Shown: positions 1-5,379 of the stretch, one piece after another
Layout: every line of letters starts with the position of its first letter
Position numbering within the stretch: the first letter of the stretch is position 1
Source: Phycisphaerales bacterium
Lineage (GTDB): Bacteria; Planctomycetota; Phycisphaerae; Tepidisphaerales; Tepidisphaeraceae
DNA: 7,594 bases
Assembly: GCA_028288875.1 (NCBI GenBank)
Contig: JAQGHK010000631.1
Span: 1-7,594 of the forward strand
Reading direction: 5' to 3'
Program-made: the position numbers and the translations under genes
Notes under the pieces: generated by a model
Databases searched by the model: none
What the model was told of the DNA's origin: nothing
Seen by the model: only the letters and a program-made list of their open reading frames with translations

Positions 1-153
1 CCGTCGGGCAACGTCCCGGCCACGCGTGGCAATACTGCCGAGCCTCCGGCTCAGCCTCGGCTGAACGTCGACAACACCGGCGTGACGTCCAAGCCGATCG
101 GCGATGGCGAAGACGCTCATCTCGCCGGTAACTCGCCCGACGTCCCGCTGTAG
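1..153 (+). CDS. C-terminal tail of an unidentified protein (5' end outside window)
   Basis: Frame 1 is open from the first base to a TAG at 151-153, giving 50 residues. Third codon positions are rich in G and C, as in the downstream genes, so it is probably real coding sequence. The tail is rich in Pro, Asn, Gly and Asp, ends ...SPDVPL, and looks disordered; no domain or motif is visible. It lies 91 bp upstream of the next gene on the same strand, so it may be the first visible member of the same operon. A ubiquitin-like modifier would be expected near this position, but the C-terminus lacks a Gly-Gly end, so that identity is not supported. Function unknown. Confidence 0.5.
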   Translation, partial: PSGNVPATRGNTAEPPAQPRLNVDNTGVTSKPIGDGEDAHLAGNSPDVPL

Positions 154-175
154 CACCTTCGGGTACTCACTTTAA

Positions 176-205
176 CGCGGTCGGGCCTTCACCGGCCCGG
201 CCGCG
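176..205 (+). promoter_or_regulatory. Strong GC-rich stem-loop upstream of the 91-residue gene
   Basis: Bases 176-187 pair with 194-205 over 12 bp, with a single G-U pair at 181/200, around a 6-nt TTCACC loop. The hairpin sits 23 nt after the stop of the upstream reading frame and 39 nt before the ATG at 245. No run of T follows, so it is not a classic intrinsic terminator. It could be a processing or attenuation hairpin that sets expression of the downstream genes apart from the upstream one. The structure is seen directly; the role is inference. Confidence 0.5.
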
Positions 206-244
206 CTTCGGAATCTCACTGTCGGTTTAACCGGGGAGAGCATC

Positions 245-520
245 ATGCCCACTGTGAAGAAGTACCGCTCGCGCGATGGTGCGCATCTTTTCACGTTCCG
301 ATTTGTCGAGGACGACGCGGCGATCGATGTGTTCTGTTTGGCGCACCCATCACTTAATGGGCGCGACCCGCATCCGGCCCGTACGCATTTGTTCGAGTCC
401 CGCAAAATTTGCTTCGTCGCCGGCCGGGAGCCGCGTGACTTGAAACGCGCCGAGCATTTGGCCGCCCAGTGGGCGGAATATTTTTTGAGGTACCGCCGGA
501 CCGGAGTAGTCGAGTCGTAA
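245..520 (+). CDS. 91-residue conserved-looking hypothetical protein, possible minimal E2 (UBC)-like
   Basis: The ATG has a GGGGAG ribosome-binding site (233-238) at 6-nt spacing, and the gene ends at TAA. The protein appears compact: a strand-rich N-terminal half (HLFTFRFVEDD), a C31-x-x-H34-P35 motif, then T47-H48-L49-F50 leading to K54-I55-C56-F57-V58, and an amphipathic helix with W76 and Y79/Y83. An upstream His, a hydrophobic-flanked Cys and a Trp/Tyr-rich C-terminal helix recall the core of ubiquitin-conjugating enzymes. The next two genes are a JAB protease and an E1-like protein, which makes an E2 plausible here. Against this, 91 residues is far shorter than the roughly 150 of a normal UBC fold, and no HPN motif is present. 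C31, H34, H48 and C56 could instead bind a metal. The coding call is firm; the E2 idea is inference at about one in three. Confidence 0.85.
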   Translation: MPTVKKYRSRDGAHLFTFRFVEDDAAIDVFCLAHPSLNGRDPHPARTHLFESRKICFVAGREPRDLKRAEHLAAQWAEYFLRYRRTGVVES

Positions 521-562
521 TAAGTTTTTGGCTCTGTAATCGTCAATGCCTGGAACCCACCC

Positions 563-1033
563 ATGCAACAATTGAAGAAATCATCCGCGTCACTCTCGAC
601 GCCGCCGATCGTCATGACGCGGCACGTGCTCTGCCGGATCATGAGCACGGTCGCCGCGCTGCCGGCGGAAACCGGCGGCATCCTGCTCGGGCCGATCGGC
701 AGCGACGACGTGACCGGGTATTTCTTCGATACCACTGCTCAATGCACCAGCGTCACCTATTCACCGAATCACGTTTTGTTGCGGCAGAAGATGAAGGAAG
801 AGTGGTTGCCATATGGCATTGACTTCAAGGGGTTCGTGCACAGCCATCCCGGCACTTCTGCCTGGCTAAGCGGCGGAGACCTCACCTACATTCGCCGGCT
901 GCTGGAGATCAACACCGACATGAACGTTTTCATCGCCCCGATCGTCATCCCGCGGCAGTTCCGCATCCGACCCATCGTAGTGCTGCGCGAGCAGCCCGAT
1001 CGTCCCCGGGAAACCGTGCTTCGCATCGTGTGA
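563..1033 (+). CDS. JAB/JAMM (MPN) domain metalloprotease, deubiquitinase-like
   Basis: The 156-residue protein carries the full JAMM signature: catalytic Glu E36 in an ETGGILLG strand, then H93-S-H95-P, seven residues, S103, two residues and D106 (HxHx7SxxD). H93, H95 and D106 would hold a zinc ion and E36 would activate water. The family hydrolyses isopeptide or peptide bonds after ubiquitin-like proteins, or trims them; some bacterial members cut cysteine-containing peptides. The domain fills nearly the whole protein, with about 17 residues before the first predicted strand and no signal peptide or membrane segment. ATG 563 has only a poor Shine-Dalgarno, and M18 (614) is an alternative start. 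It lies 42 bp after the 91-residue gene and 58 bp before the E1-like gene. That pairing is typical of bacterial ubiquitin-like clusters, where it would process or remove the modifier. Confidence 0.9.
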   Translation: MQQLKKSSASLSTPPIVMTRHVLCRIMSTVAALPAETGGILLGPIGSDDVTGYFFDTTAQCTSVTYSPNHVLLRQKMKEEWLPYGIDFKGFVHSHPGTSAWLSGGDLTYIRRLLEINTDMNVFIAPIVIPRQFRIRPIVVLREQPDRPRETVLRIV

Positions 1034-1091
1034 ACTGTTGTCTTAACCCAATGCACGCCTGGCTTGGCCGCCATGCAAGAAAAGGAATGTC

Positions 1092-2030
1092 ATGAACTTT
1101 GATCGAATCCGTCCCTCTATTGACGTCGACCGCATGCAGCGGGCTCACGTCACCGTCGTCGGCGGCGCAAACGGCCTCACCCGCGACTTGGTCCATAGCG
1201 GGCTGGGTAGCGTCACCCACATCGATTTTGATCGCATTGAGCCGAGCAACGCCGCCCGGCAGGACTTCGACTTGACTGACGTCGGCCGTTACAAGGCCGA
1301 GGCGTTGGCCGCGTCGCTGAAACGCTTGAATCCCGACGTGCAGGTGACGTACCTGGTACGCAATTTTTGCGAACTGAGCGAGGAAGAAGTTGACCAGCAC
1401 CTGGGCCAGAGCGATCTGTTGATCTTTGCAACGGACTCGTTTGCCGCACAAGCGCGTGGCAATATCGAATCGCTTCGTCTCGGCAAGCCCGCACTCTGGA
1501 TCGGGCTGTACCAGGGCGCCCGGGCCGGCGAGATTGTGTACTATGCGCCCGGCATCACGCGAGCCTGCTATCGCTGCATCTGCAGTGGCCGGTACGAAGC
1601 CTTCGAGCGCCAGGCCCGCGGTCAAGCCGCGCCGCCCGTGAACGTGCCCAGCACCGGCGGCACGATCTTCGACCTGCACCTGGTCGACGCGATCGCCGGA
1701 CAGATCGCCGTCGGGCTGATCACCGCCGGCGCGCCCAACCGCATGGGCCGGCTCATCGGGCAATTGGACCAACGCAACTTGCTGCAGGTGAAGATCGACC
1801 CGAACTACACCCTGAACGGGCGGGATGTTTTTGGCGAATATCTCGGCCATCACCCGGCTCAGTTCAGCTTCAACACGATCGCTTTACCGATGGAGCCGGA
1901 GCCGGACTGTCCCGATTGCGCGACACTCCGTCGAGCGGCGCAGGAGGTTACGCCATGCGAGCAATCCTCAAACGATACGTCACGCGCGACCCCGCGGGCC
2001 GGTCGATCGCGATCCGGTTCGAGCGCGTAA
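1092..2030 (+). CDS. ThiF/MoeB/E1-like adenylating enzyme
   Basis: AAGGA (1082-1086) lies 5 nt before the ATG. The 312-residue protein has the E1 Rossmann core: strand VTVVGG at 20-25, D45-x-D47, S52-N53-x-x-R56-Q57, K68 and the ATD115 motif, all matching the nucleotide-binding and adenylation residues of ThiF/MoeB. Zinc-site pairs are C159/C162 (CYRC) and C273/C276 (CPDC). E1-like proteins activate the C-terminus of a ubiquitin-like protein as an acyl-adenylate. Oddities: the glycine loop reads GGANGL rather than GxGxxG, and where MoeB-like enzymes usually have the thioester Cys after the first zinc pair, this protein reads VPSTGG. The last 25 residues are Ser/Arg-rich and overlap the next gene by 76 bp. 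Without thiamine or molybdenum genes nearby, and with a JAB gene just upstream, a conjugation-type role is favoured over cofactor sulfur transfer. Confidence 0.88.
   Translation: MNFDRIRPSIDVDRMQRAHVTVVGGANGLTRDLVHSGLGSVTHIDFDRIEPSNAARQDFDLTDVGRYKAEALAASLKRLNPDVQVTYLVRNFCELSEEEVDQHLGQSDLLIFATDSFAAQARGNIESLRLGKPALWIGLYQGARAGEIVYYAPGITRACYRCICSGRYEAFERQARGQAAPPVNVPSTGGTIFDLHLVDAIAGQIAVGLITAGAPNRMGRLIGQLDQRNLLQVKIDPNYTLNGRDVFGEYLGHHPAQFSFNTIALPMEPEPDCPDCATLRRAAQEVTPCEQSSNDTSRATPRAGRSRSGSSA
1942..1947 (+). promoter_or_regulatory. Ribosome-binding site inside the E1-like gene
   Basis: A perfect AGGAGG lies 7 nt before ATG 1955, the best Shine-Dalgarno in the cluster. It fixes the start of the zinc-protein gene at 1955 rather than at the in-frame TTG at 1916, and shows that this gene begins within the 3' end of the E1-like gene. 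Confidence 0.8.
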
Positions 2031-2521
2031 GCGACGACGAGGCCGGCCGAATTCAGCACAGCGACGAGCGAACCGCCCACGCCTGCACCGGGTGTGGGCG
2101 GTTCGTGACCGAAGTCGAACAGCGCCGTGGCATCTGTCAGGTCTGCCAGCGGCGTCAATGCTGCGACCAATGCGCGAATCGCTGCCAAGTCTGCGGGCGT
2201 CAATTGTGCGGCCATTGCCGCCACGGCTTCGCCGGTCCGCCACCTATTACGGTATGTGCCAGTTGCCACGCCGCGCTCCGCGTTCGGCAACGGTTGAACG
2301 ATCGAAACGAGCAGGTCGCCAGTGAATTTGCCCGGCAAATGGAATTCCAGCGGCTGATCCATCAGATCGATGCGCAACGCGACAGTGTCCAGCAGGCCCA
2401 CCTGTCCCTTCAATTGCAGGCCGCCCGCGCTGGGCTGCGTTTCGTCAAGCCTTCCCGTTGGCGGTGGATGCGAAACCTATTTCGGCAGGCATGGGCTTGG
2501 AGCACAGGCCATGTCCGCTGA
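1955..2521 (+). CDS. RING/treble-clef-like zinc protein with helical C-terminus
   Basis: The 188-residue protein has thirteen cysteines between residues 44 and 104, forming six CxxC pairs: 44/47, 61/64, 70/73, 77/80, 85/88 and 101/104, with H87 and H90 close by. This density and spacing suit two or more cross-braced zinc sites, as in RING and related binuclear treble-clef domains. Prokaryotic RING-like families are known beside bacterial E1, E2 and JAB genes, where an E3-like adaptor role has been proposed. About 45 residues of strand-like sequence precede the domain. A long Gln/Arg-rich helix, probably coiled coil (about 108-165), follows, ending in a basic Trp-rich segment (RWRWMRNLFRQAWAW) that could touch membrane or nucleic acid but is too short and charged to be a clear membrane span. 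The gene overlaps the ATPase start by 11 bp (ATG 2511, TGA 2519-2521), suggesting translational coupling. E3-like activity is inference; a structural zinc ribbon is the alternative. Confidence 0.85.
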   Translation: MRAILKRYVTRDPAGRSIAIRFERVSDDEAGRIQHSDERTAHACTGCGRFVTEVEQRRGICQVCQRRQCCDQCANRCQVCGRQLCGHCRHGFAGPPPITVCASCHAALRVRQRLNDRNEQVASEFARQMEFQRLIHQIDAQRDSVQQAHLSLQLQAARAGLRFVKPSRWRWMRNLFRQAWAWSTGHVR

Positions 2522-4718
2522 ACTTCCCAATGCTGAACAACTCCACCGTGCCGGTTTTGAGTTCATCGCGCGCCTCAATTACCGCTTTCGATTTGCGTCA
2601 TGGTGGAACCCTTCGCCGGACGCGCTCATGCAGGTGCTCGTCGTGCCGGTCGGCGACGCGGTGCTGATCAAGGCGGACAAGTCGTACTTCATGCAGTCAG
2701 TCTCGGAATCGGGCGAAACGTGGGCACGGGATCTTCCGGCGCTGCACGACTGGCTGGAGGCCCATCTGCCCGAGGTCCGCGTGGCCTTTTCCCACTTCCG
2801 GGATGTACCCGCGGGGCTCGCGGAGGCAGAGGTTCGACGGCGGTCGAAGGCCATCACGCCGGCCCAAGTTCTGCCGCCGCCCGAGGAACTGGCACGCCTT
2901 CAAGAGCAACTTCAGCGGCGCACTGCCGCGATCGCGTCGGACGCGAGCCTGGCGGAATTGCTCGGACCGGTCGAGGACACGCTCCGCGCCTACCTTCACC
3001 ACCGCAGTCGTCGTGAACAAGCGACTGCCGATGCCCTGGAAACGGACGTTCGGCAACAGCAGGAGCGAGTCGGTCTGTTGCAACACCTGCAACACGAATA
3101 CCAGCGCAACGGTTCGGCCGCCGTTTACACGTTCGCTATCCATTCCAGCCTGCAACTCGCCTGCGATGCCGACGAGTTTGCGTCGGCGCTGCGGGCGGTG
3201 ATGCGCGAGATACGCGATCAGCACCGCTATCACGTCCTGCAGAAACTCCAGGGCGGCCGCCTCAACATCCAGCTCTCGGAATGCGATCAGCCGGCCATCG
3301 CATGGATTGAGCAGTGGTTCGGCGGCACGCTCTCCCCCATGCAGCTGGCGCGGATCGAGCAAGCCGGACGGCCACTGCCGCTTTCGCAGGACCACGTCAT
3401 GGTCACGCCGGATGAGCCGATCCGATCGGACGCAGGTGCTGTTCAGGCCGACGCCAAGCGCGTCGGGGCACGGGTGCTGTCGACCATGATCAGCCGGCTG
3501 GACCGGACGGAAACCGAGGCGCAGCGGCGGGCCGTGGCCGCCGATGCGGCCAGCGCGGACGCGATGCCGCTCAATGTCGGTTTGCTGACGGATGCCGCAG
3601 GACGCGATCTCGGCCCGGCCGTGCTGCCGCTCGGACAGATCATTCATGCCGCCATTTCTGGCACGACCGGTAGCGGCAAGTCGTACCTTGCCCGGGTGCT
3701 GGTCGAGGAAGCGGCTCAGATCGCGGGCCTCGGCATTCTCGTCCTCGACCCCAGAAACCAGTTCTCCGGCTTGCTGGTGGGCGAAGATCGACCGGCGATT
3801 CTGTCCCAGTACGCCGCCTTCGGCATGGACTCTGTCCGGGCGCGGGGGTTCGACTTTGCGTACTACGCGCCCGCCTTGCCCGAATCCCCGTTGCCCGAAA
3901 GCCTTGCCTCGCTCGCGACCGGGCACGCGATCGTCAGCCTCAAAGGACTGGACGACGCTAAACGTTGTGAGCAGGCGGCCGCTGTCCTCACCGAGGTGTT
4001 CGATGCACTCGGTCGCCGGGGCGAGTCGGACCACCCGCGTCTTTTGATTGTCGTCGACGAAGCCCACCTATTCACCCGAAAACGCGTCGTCGACGACGAC
4101 GCCATTGCGTCCGCCGTCCGTGCCGAAGCGGCCATCGACCGTCTTGTCCGCGAGGGACGCAAGTACGGCATCGTCGTGATCCTGGTCAGCCAGGCGATGA
4201 AAGATTTTTCGCGGGATCTGGCCAGCGTGCGGCAGATGACCAGCACGAAGGTGTTCCTGCGCAACTCCGACAACGAAATTGACTACGCCGCCGACGTCCT
4301 CGGGGACGGACGGCCGCTCGTGAACCTGCCGACCGGCGTGGCCATTGTGCATAACGCCGCATGGGGCGTGCGACGGTTCCGCGTCCGTCCACCGCTCTCC
4401 AAAATGTGCGAGCTGGGCGACGCCCAGATTCGGCAGCTGATGGGTAAGCCTTTGCTGCGGCGGGAACACGCCGTGTCGTCGGAGGCGCGGACGTTGCTCG
4501 TGGCGCTCCGCGACCACTGCGGCGTCAATGGCCCGGTCAACATGTCGCAAGCCGCGCAGCTCTCCGGCATCACCAGCAAGCGCCGCTTGCAATCGTTGAT
4601 CGGTGAATTGGAGCAGGCCGGGCTTGTCGTCTCGCGCAAGCTCGTCGAACGAGGCAGTCCACGCCTGATCGAGCCGGCGGCGGACAGTGTCCGGGCCTCG
4701 GACGAAACGCCCTCCTGA
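2511..4718 (+). CDS. HerA/FtsK-type P-loop ATPase with winged-helix C-terminus
   Basis: This 735-residue protein starts at ATG 2511, with GGAG at 2499-2502; an in-frame ATG at 2370 lies inside the previous gene and is unlikely. Domains in order: an unfamiliar N-terminal region (about 1-115, several aromatic residues); a Glu/Gln/Arg-rich, probably coiled-coil stretch (about 120-200); a linker region; and an ATPase core with Walker A G384-TTGSG-K390-S391, followed by LDP as in the HerA/VirB4 group, and Walker B LLIVVD516-E517-AH. A later REGRKYGIVVILVSQ strand matches the sensor-like strand of HerA, FtsK and VirB4 ATPases. Residues about 656-725 form a likely winged helix (SQAAQLSGITSKRRLQSLIGEL). 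Such ATPases form hexameric rings that move DNA, and sometimes protein. It ends the cluster, so it may be the motor of the ubiquitin-like system, though it could act separately. No nuclease partner is visible. Confidence 0.88.
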   Translation: MSAELPNAEQLHRAGFEFIARLNYRFRFASWWNPSPDALMQVLVVPVGDAVLIKADKSYFMQSVSESGETWARDLPALHDWLEAHLPEVRVAFSHFRDVPAGLAEAEVRRRSKAITPAQVLPPPEELARLQEQLQRRTAAIASDASLAELLGPVEDTLRAYLHHRSRREQATADALETDVRQQQERVGLLQHLQHEYQRNGSAAVYTFAIHSSLQLACDADEFASALRAVMREIRDQHRYHVLQKLQGGRLNIQLSECDQPAIAWIEQWFGGTLSPMQLARIEQAGRPLPLSQDHVMVTPDEPIRSDAGAVQADAKRVGARVLSTMISRLDRTETEAQRRAVAADAASADAMPLNVGLLTDAAGRDLGPAVLPLGQIIHAAISGTTGSGKSYLARVLVEEAAQIAGLGILVLDPRNQFSGLLVGEDRPAILSQYAAFGMDSVRARGFDFAYYAPALPESPLPESLASLATGHAIVSLKGLDDAKRCEQAAAVLTEVFDALGRRGESDHPRLLIVVDEAHLFTRKRVVDDDAIASAVRAEAAIDRLVREGRKYGIVVILVSQAMKDFSRDLASVRQMTSTKVFLRNSDNEIDYAADVLGDGRPLVNLPTGVAIVHNAAWGVRRFRVRPPLSKMCELGDAQIRQLMGKPLLRREHAVSSEARTLLVALRDHCGVNGPVNMSQAAQLSGITSKRRLQSLIGELEQAGLVVSRKLVERGSPRLIEPAADSVRASDETPS

Positions 4719-4836
4719 GGCGGACAGAAACGGACACAACGCGTTGCGCTCCGGACGAAATCTGCTGCATCGATCACGTATCCGCGTTTTTGGCCCTGTC
4801 CGCCTGATATATGGCGATTCTGTCCCGGACACAACG
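4681..4836 (+). repeat. Cluster of short CGGAC motifs at the end of the ATPase gene
   Basis: CGGAC occurs at 4681, 4699, 4721, 4731, 4752 and 4826, and inverted (GTCCG) at 4688 and 4798. An 11-bp copy, CGGACACAACG, is exact at 4731-4741 and 4826-4836. The pair at 4721-4740 (CGGACAGAAA CGGACACAAC) is nearly a tandem repeat. The first copies are inside the coding sequence; the rest are in the following gap. Protein-binding sites for a recombinase or regulator are possible, but chance in GC-rich DNA cannot be excluded by eye. Confidence 0.35.
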
Positions 4837-5032
4837 GGGCGTCACTCGGGAATGAACGAACGGTCGAGCCGTCGCGGATTTGGATCTTCCACACTCGTTG
4901 CTGTGGAAGATCGTAAAGGTGCGAATCTTAATTGCAGTTCGTCACGACAGTTCTTAATCCCGGCCTCAATGAGAAAAAGTGTCTAACGCCGCGGCTGGTC
5001 TTAGCGACCCGTTAAGCTCCGAGAGCAACCCC
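4719..5032. other. 314-bp intergenic region between ATPase and recombination module
   Basis: No convincing gene is seen here on either strand; open frames lack ribosome sites and conserved-looking protein. It holds the CGGAC motif cluster, a 10-bp palindrome CAACGCGTTG at 4737-4746, and the perfect inverted repeat at 4883-4912. The stretch from about 4915 to 4980 is more AT-rich than its surroundings and may hold the promoter of the recombination module, but no clear -35/-10 pair could be fixed. A GTG at 4979 could extend the next gene upstream into this region. Confidence 0.5.
4883..4912. repeat. Perfect 11-bp inverted repeat (stem-loop or operator)
   Basis: GATCTTCCACA (4883-4893) is the exact reverse complement of TGTGGAAGATC (4902-4912), with an 8-nt spacer. 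As RNA it would form an 11-bp stem. No T-run follows on either strand, so it is not a standard intrinsic terminator. As DNA it could be a dimer-binding operator or part of a recombination site. It lies 150 bp before the small gene that precedes the recombinase. Confidence 0.6.
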
Positions 5033-5263
5033 ATGCGACCCTCGGGCACAGACATTTTCGCGCCGTCCTCGGCCCGTCCTCAATGGATCACGCCCGAACT
5101 GATCGCGCGGACCCTGCACGTCTGGCAAAAGCGATCCCCTACACCACTCACCGAAGCCGACGCTGTCGACATACTGGTTACGGTCGGCCGACTCGCAGAC
5201 GTACTGGCCTCGTCTCGCATCCCCACCGAAACAACAGTCGAAAGAGAAACAACGCGCCATTGA
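5033..5263 (+). CDS. Small hypothetical protein preceding the serine recombinase
   Basis: The 76-residue protein starts at ATG 5033 with a weak GAGAG site 7 nt upstream. A GTG at 4979 would add 18 residues but has no better ribosome site. The core reads PQWITPELIARTLHVWQ, then LTEADAVDILVTVGRLADVL. This is an all-helical pattern in which a W-x-T-P-E-L-I turn leads into a Trp-ending helix and an L-T-x-x-D-A helix. From memory, similar short proteins occur next to recombinases in planctomycete mobile elements; this could not be checked. It may be an accessory or regulatory factor for the recombinase, 116 bp downstream, but the function is not known. There are no cysteines, signal peptide or membrane segment. 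Confidence 0.65.
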   Translation: MRPSGTDIFAPSSARPQWITPELIARTLHVWQKRSPTPLTEADAVDILVTVGRLADVLASSRIPTETTVERETTRH

Positions 5264-5269
5264 TTCTAC

Positions 5270-5287
5270 CCGCGCGGTTCCGCGCGG
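5270..5287. repeat. Short GC stem-loop before the recombinase
   Basis: CCGCGCGG occurs at 5270-5277 and 5280-5287. Each copy is its own reverse complement, so the segment can form a 6-bp hairpin (5270-5275 with 5282-5287, 6-nt loop). It lies 6 bp after the small gene's stop and 92 bp before the recombinase start. No T-run follows. It could limit readthrough or leader translation; the role is not shown by sequence. Confidence 0.35.
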
Positions 5288-5368
5288 AGGGGTGCGAAAT
5301 GTTCTCAAAAGCAGTCGATTCCGATCGTTCCGAGCGGGCGAATACGTTAAAATCCGGCACCGCATATC

Positions 5369-5372
5369 GGAG
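5369..5372 (+). promoter_or_regulatory. Ribosome-binding site fixing the recombinase start
   Basis: GGAG lies 7 nt before ATG 5380. The frame is open upstream to an ATG at 5299 and further, but only ATG 5380 has this site, and it places the catalytic Ser at residue 11, as usual for the family. Confidence 0.65.
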
Positions 5373-5379
5373 CTCTATT

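Noticed and set aside
945..1853. Minus-strand open frame opposite the E1-like gene (302 residues)
   Set aside because: It is a by-product of G/C-rich third codon positions on the plus strand; the plus frame has conserved E1 residues and a ribosome site.
1092..2030. Assigning the E1-like gene as thiF or moeB
   Set aside because: No thiamine or molybdopterin gene is nearby, the reactive Cys is not at the usual place, and the neighbours fit a conjugation-type cluster better.
2370..2510. N-terminal extension of the ATPase by 47 residues
   Set aside because: It lies entirely within the zinc-protein gene, its sequence is low in structure, and ATG 2511 has a ribosome site and the usual stop/start overlap.
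2697..4067. Long minus-strand open frame opposite the ATPase gene (456 residues)
   Set aside because: It mirrors the ATPase coding strand in GC-rich DNA, has no recognisable motif, and lies opposite sequence with clear Walker A and B motifs.
4847..4861. Second copy of the tRNA-like core near CGGGAATGAACGAAC
   Set aside because: It resembles the core only over GGGAAT and scattered bases, requires gaps, and lacks the acceptor-strand part, so it is probably chance.
5083..5379. N-terminal extension of the serine recombinase by 99 residues
   Set aside because: Most of it overlaps the small upstream gene in another frame, and the resolvase fold begins right after ATG 5380, which has its own GGAG site.
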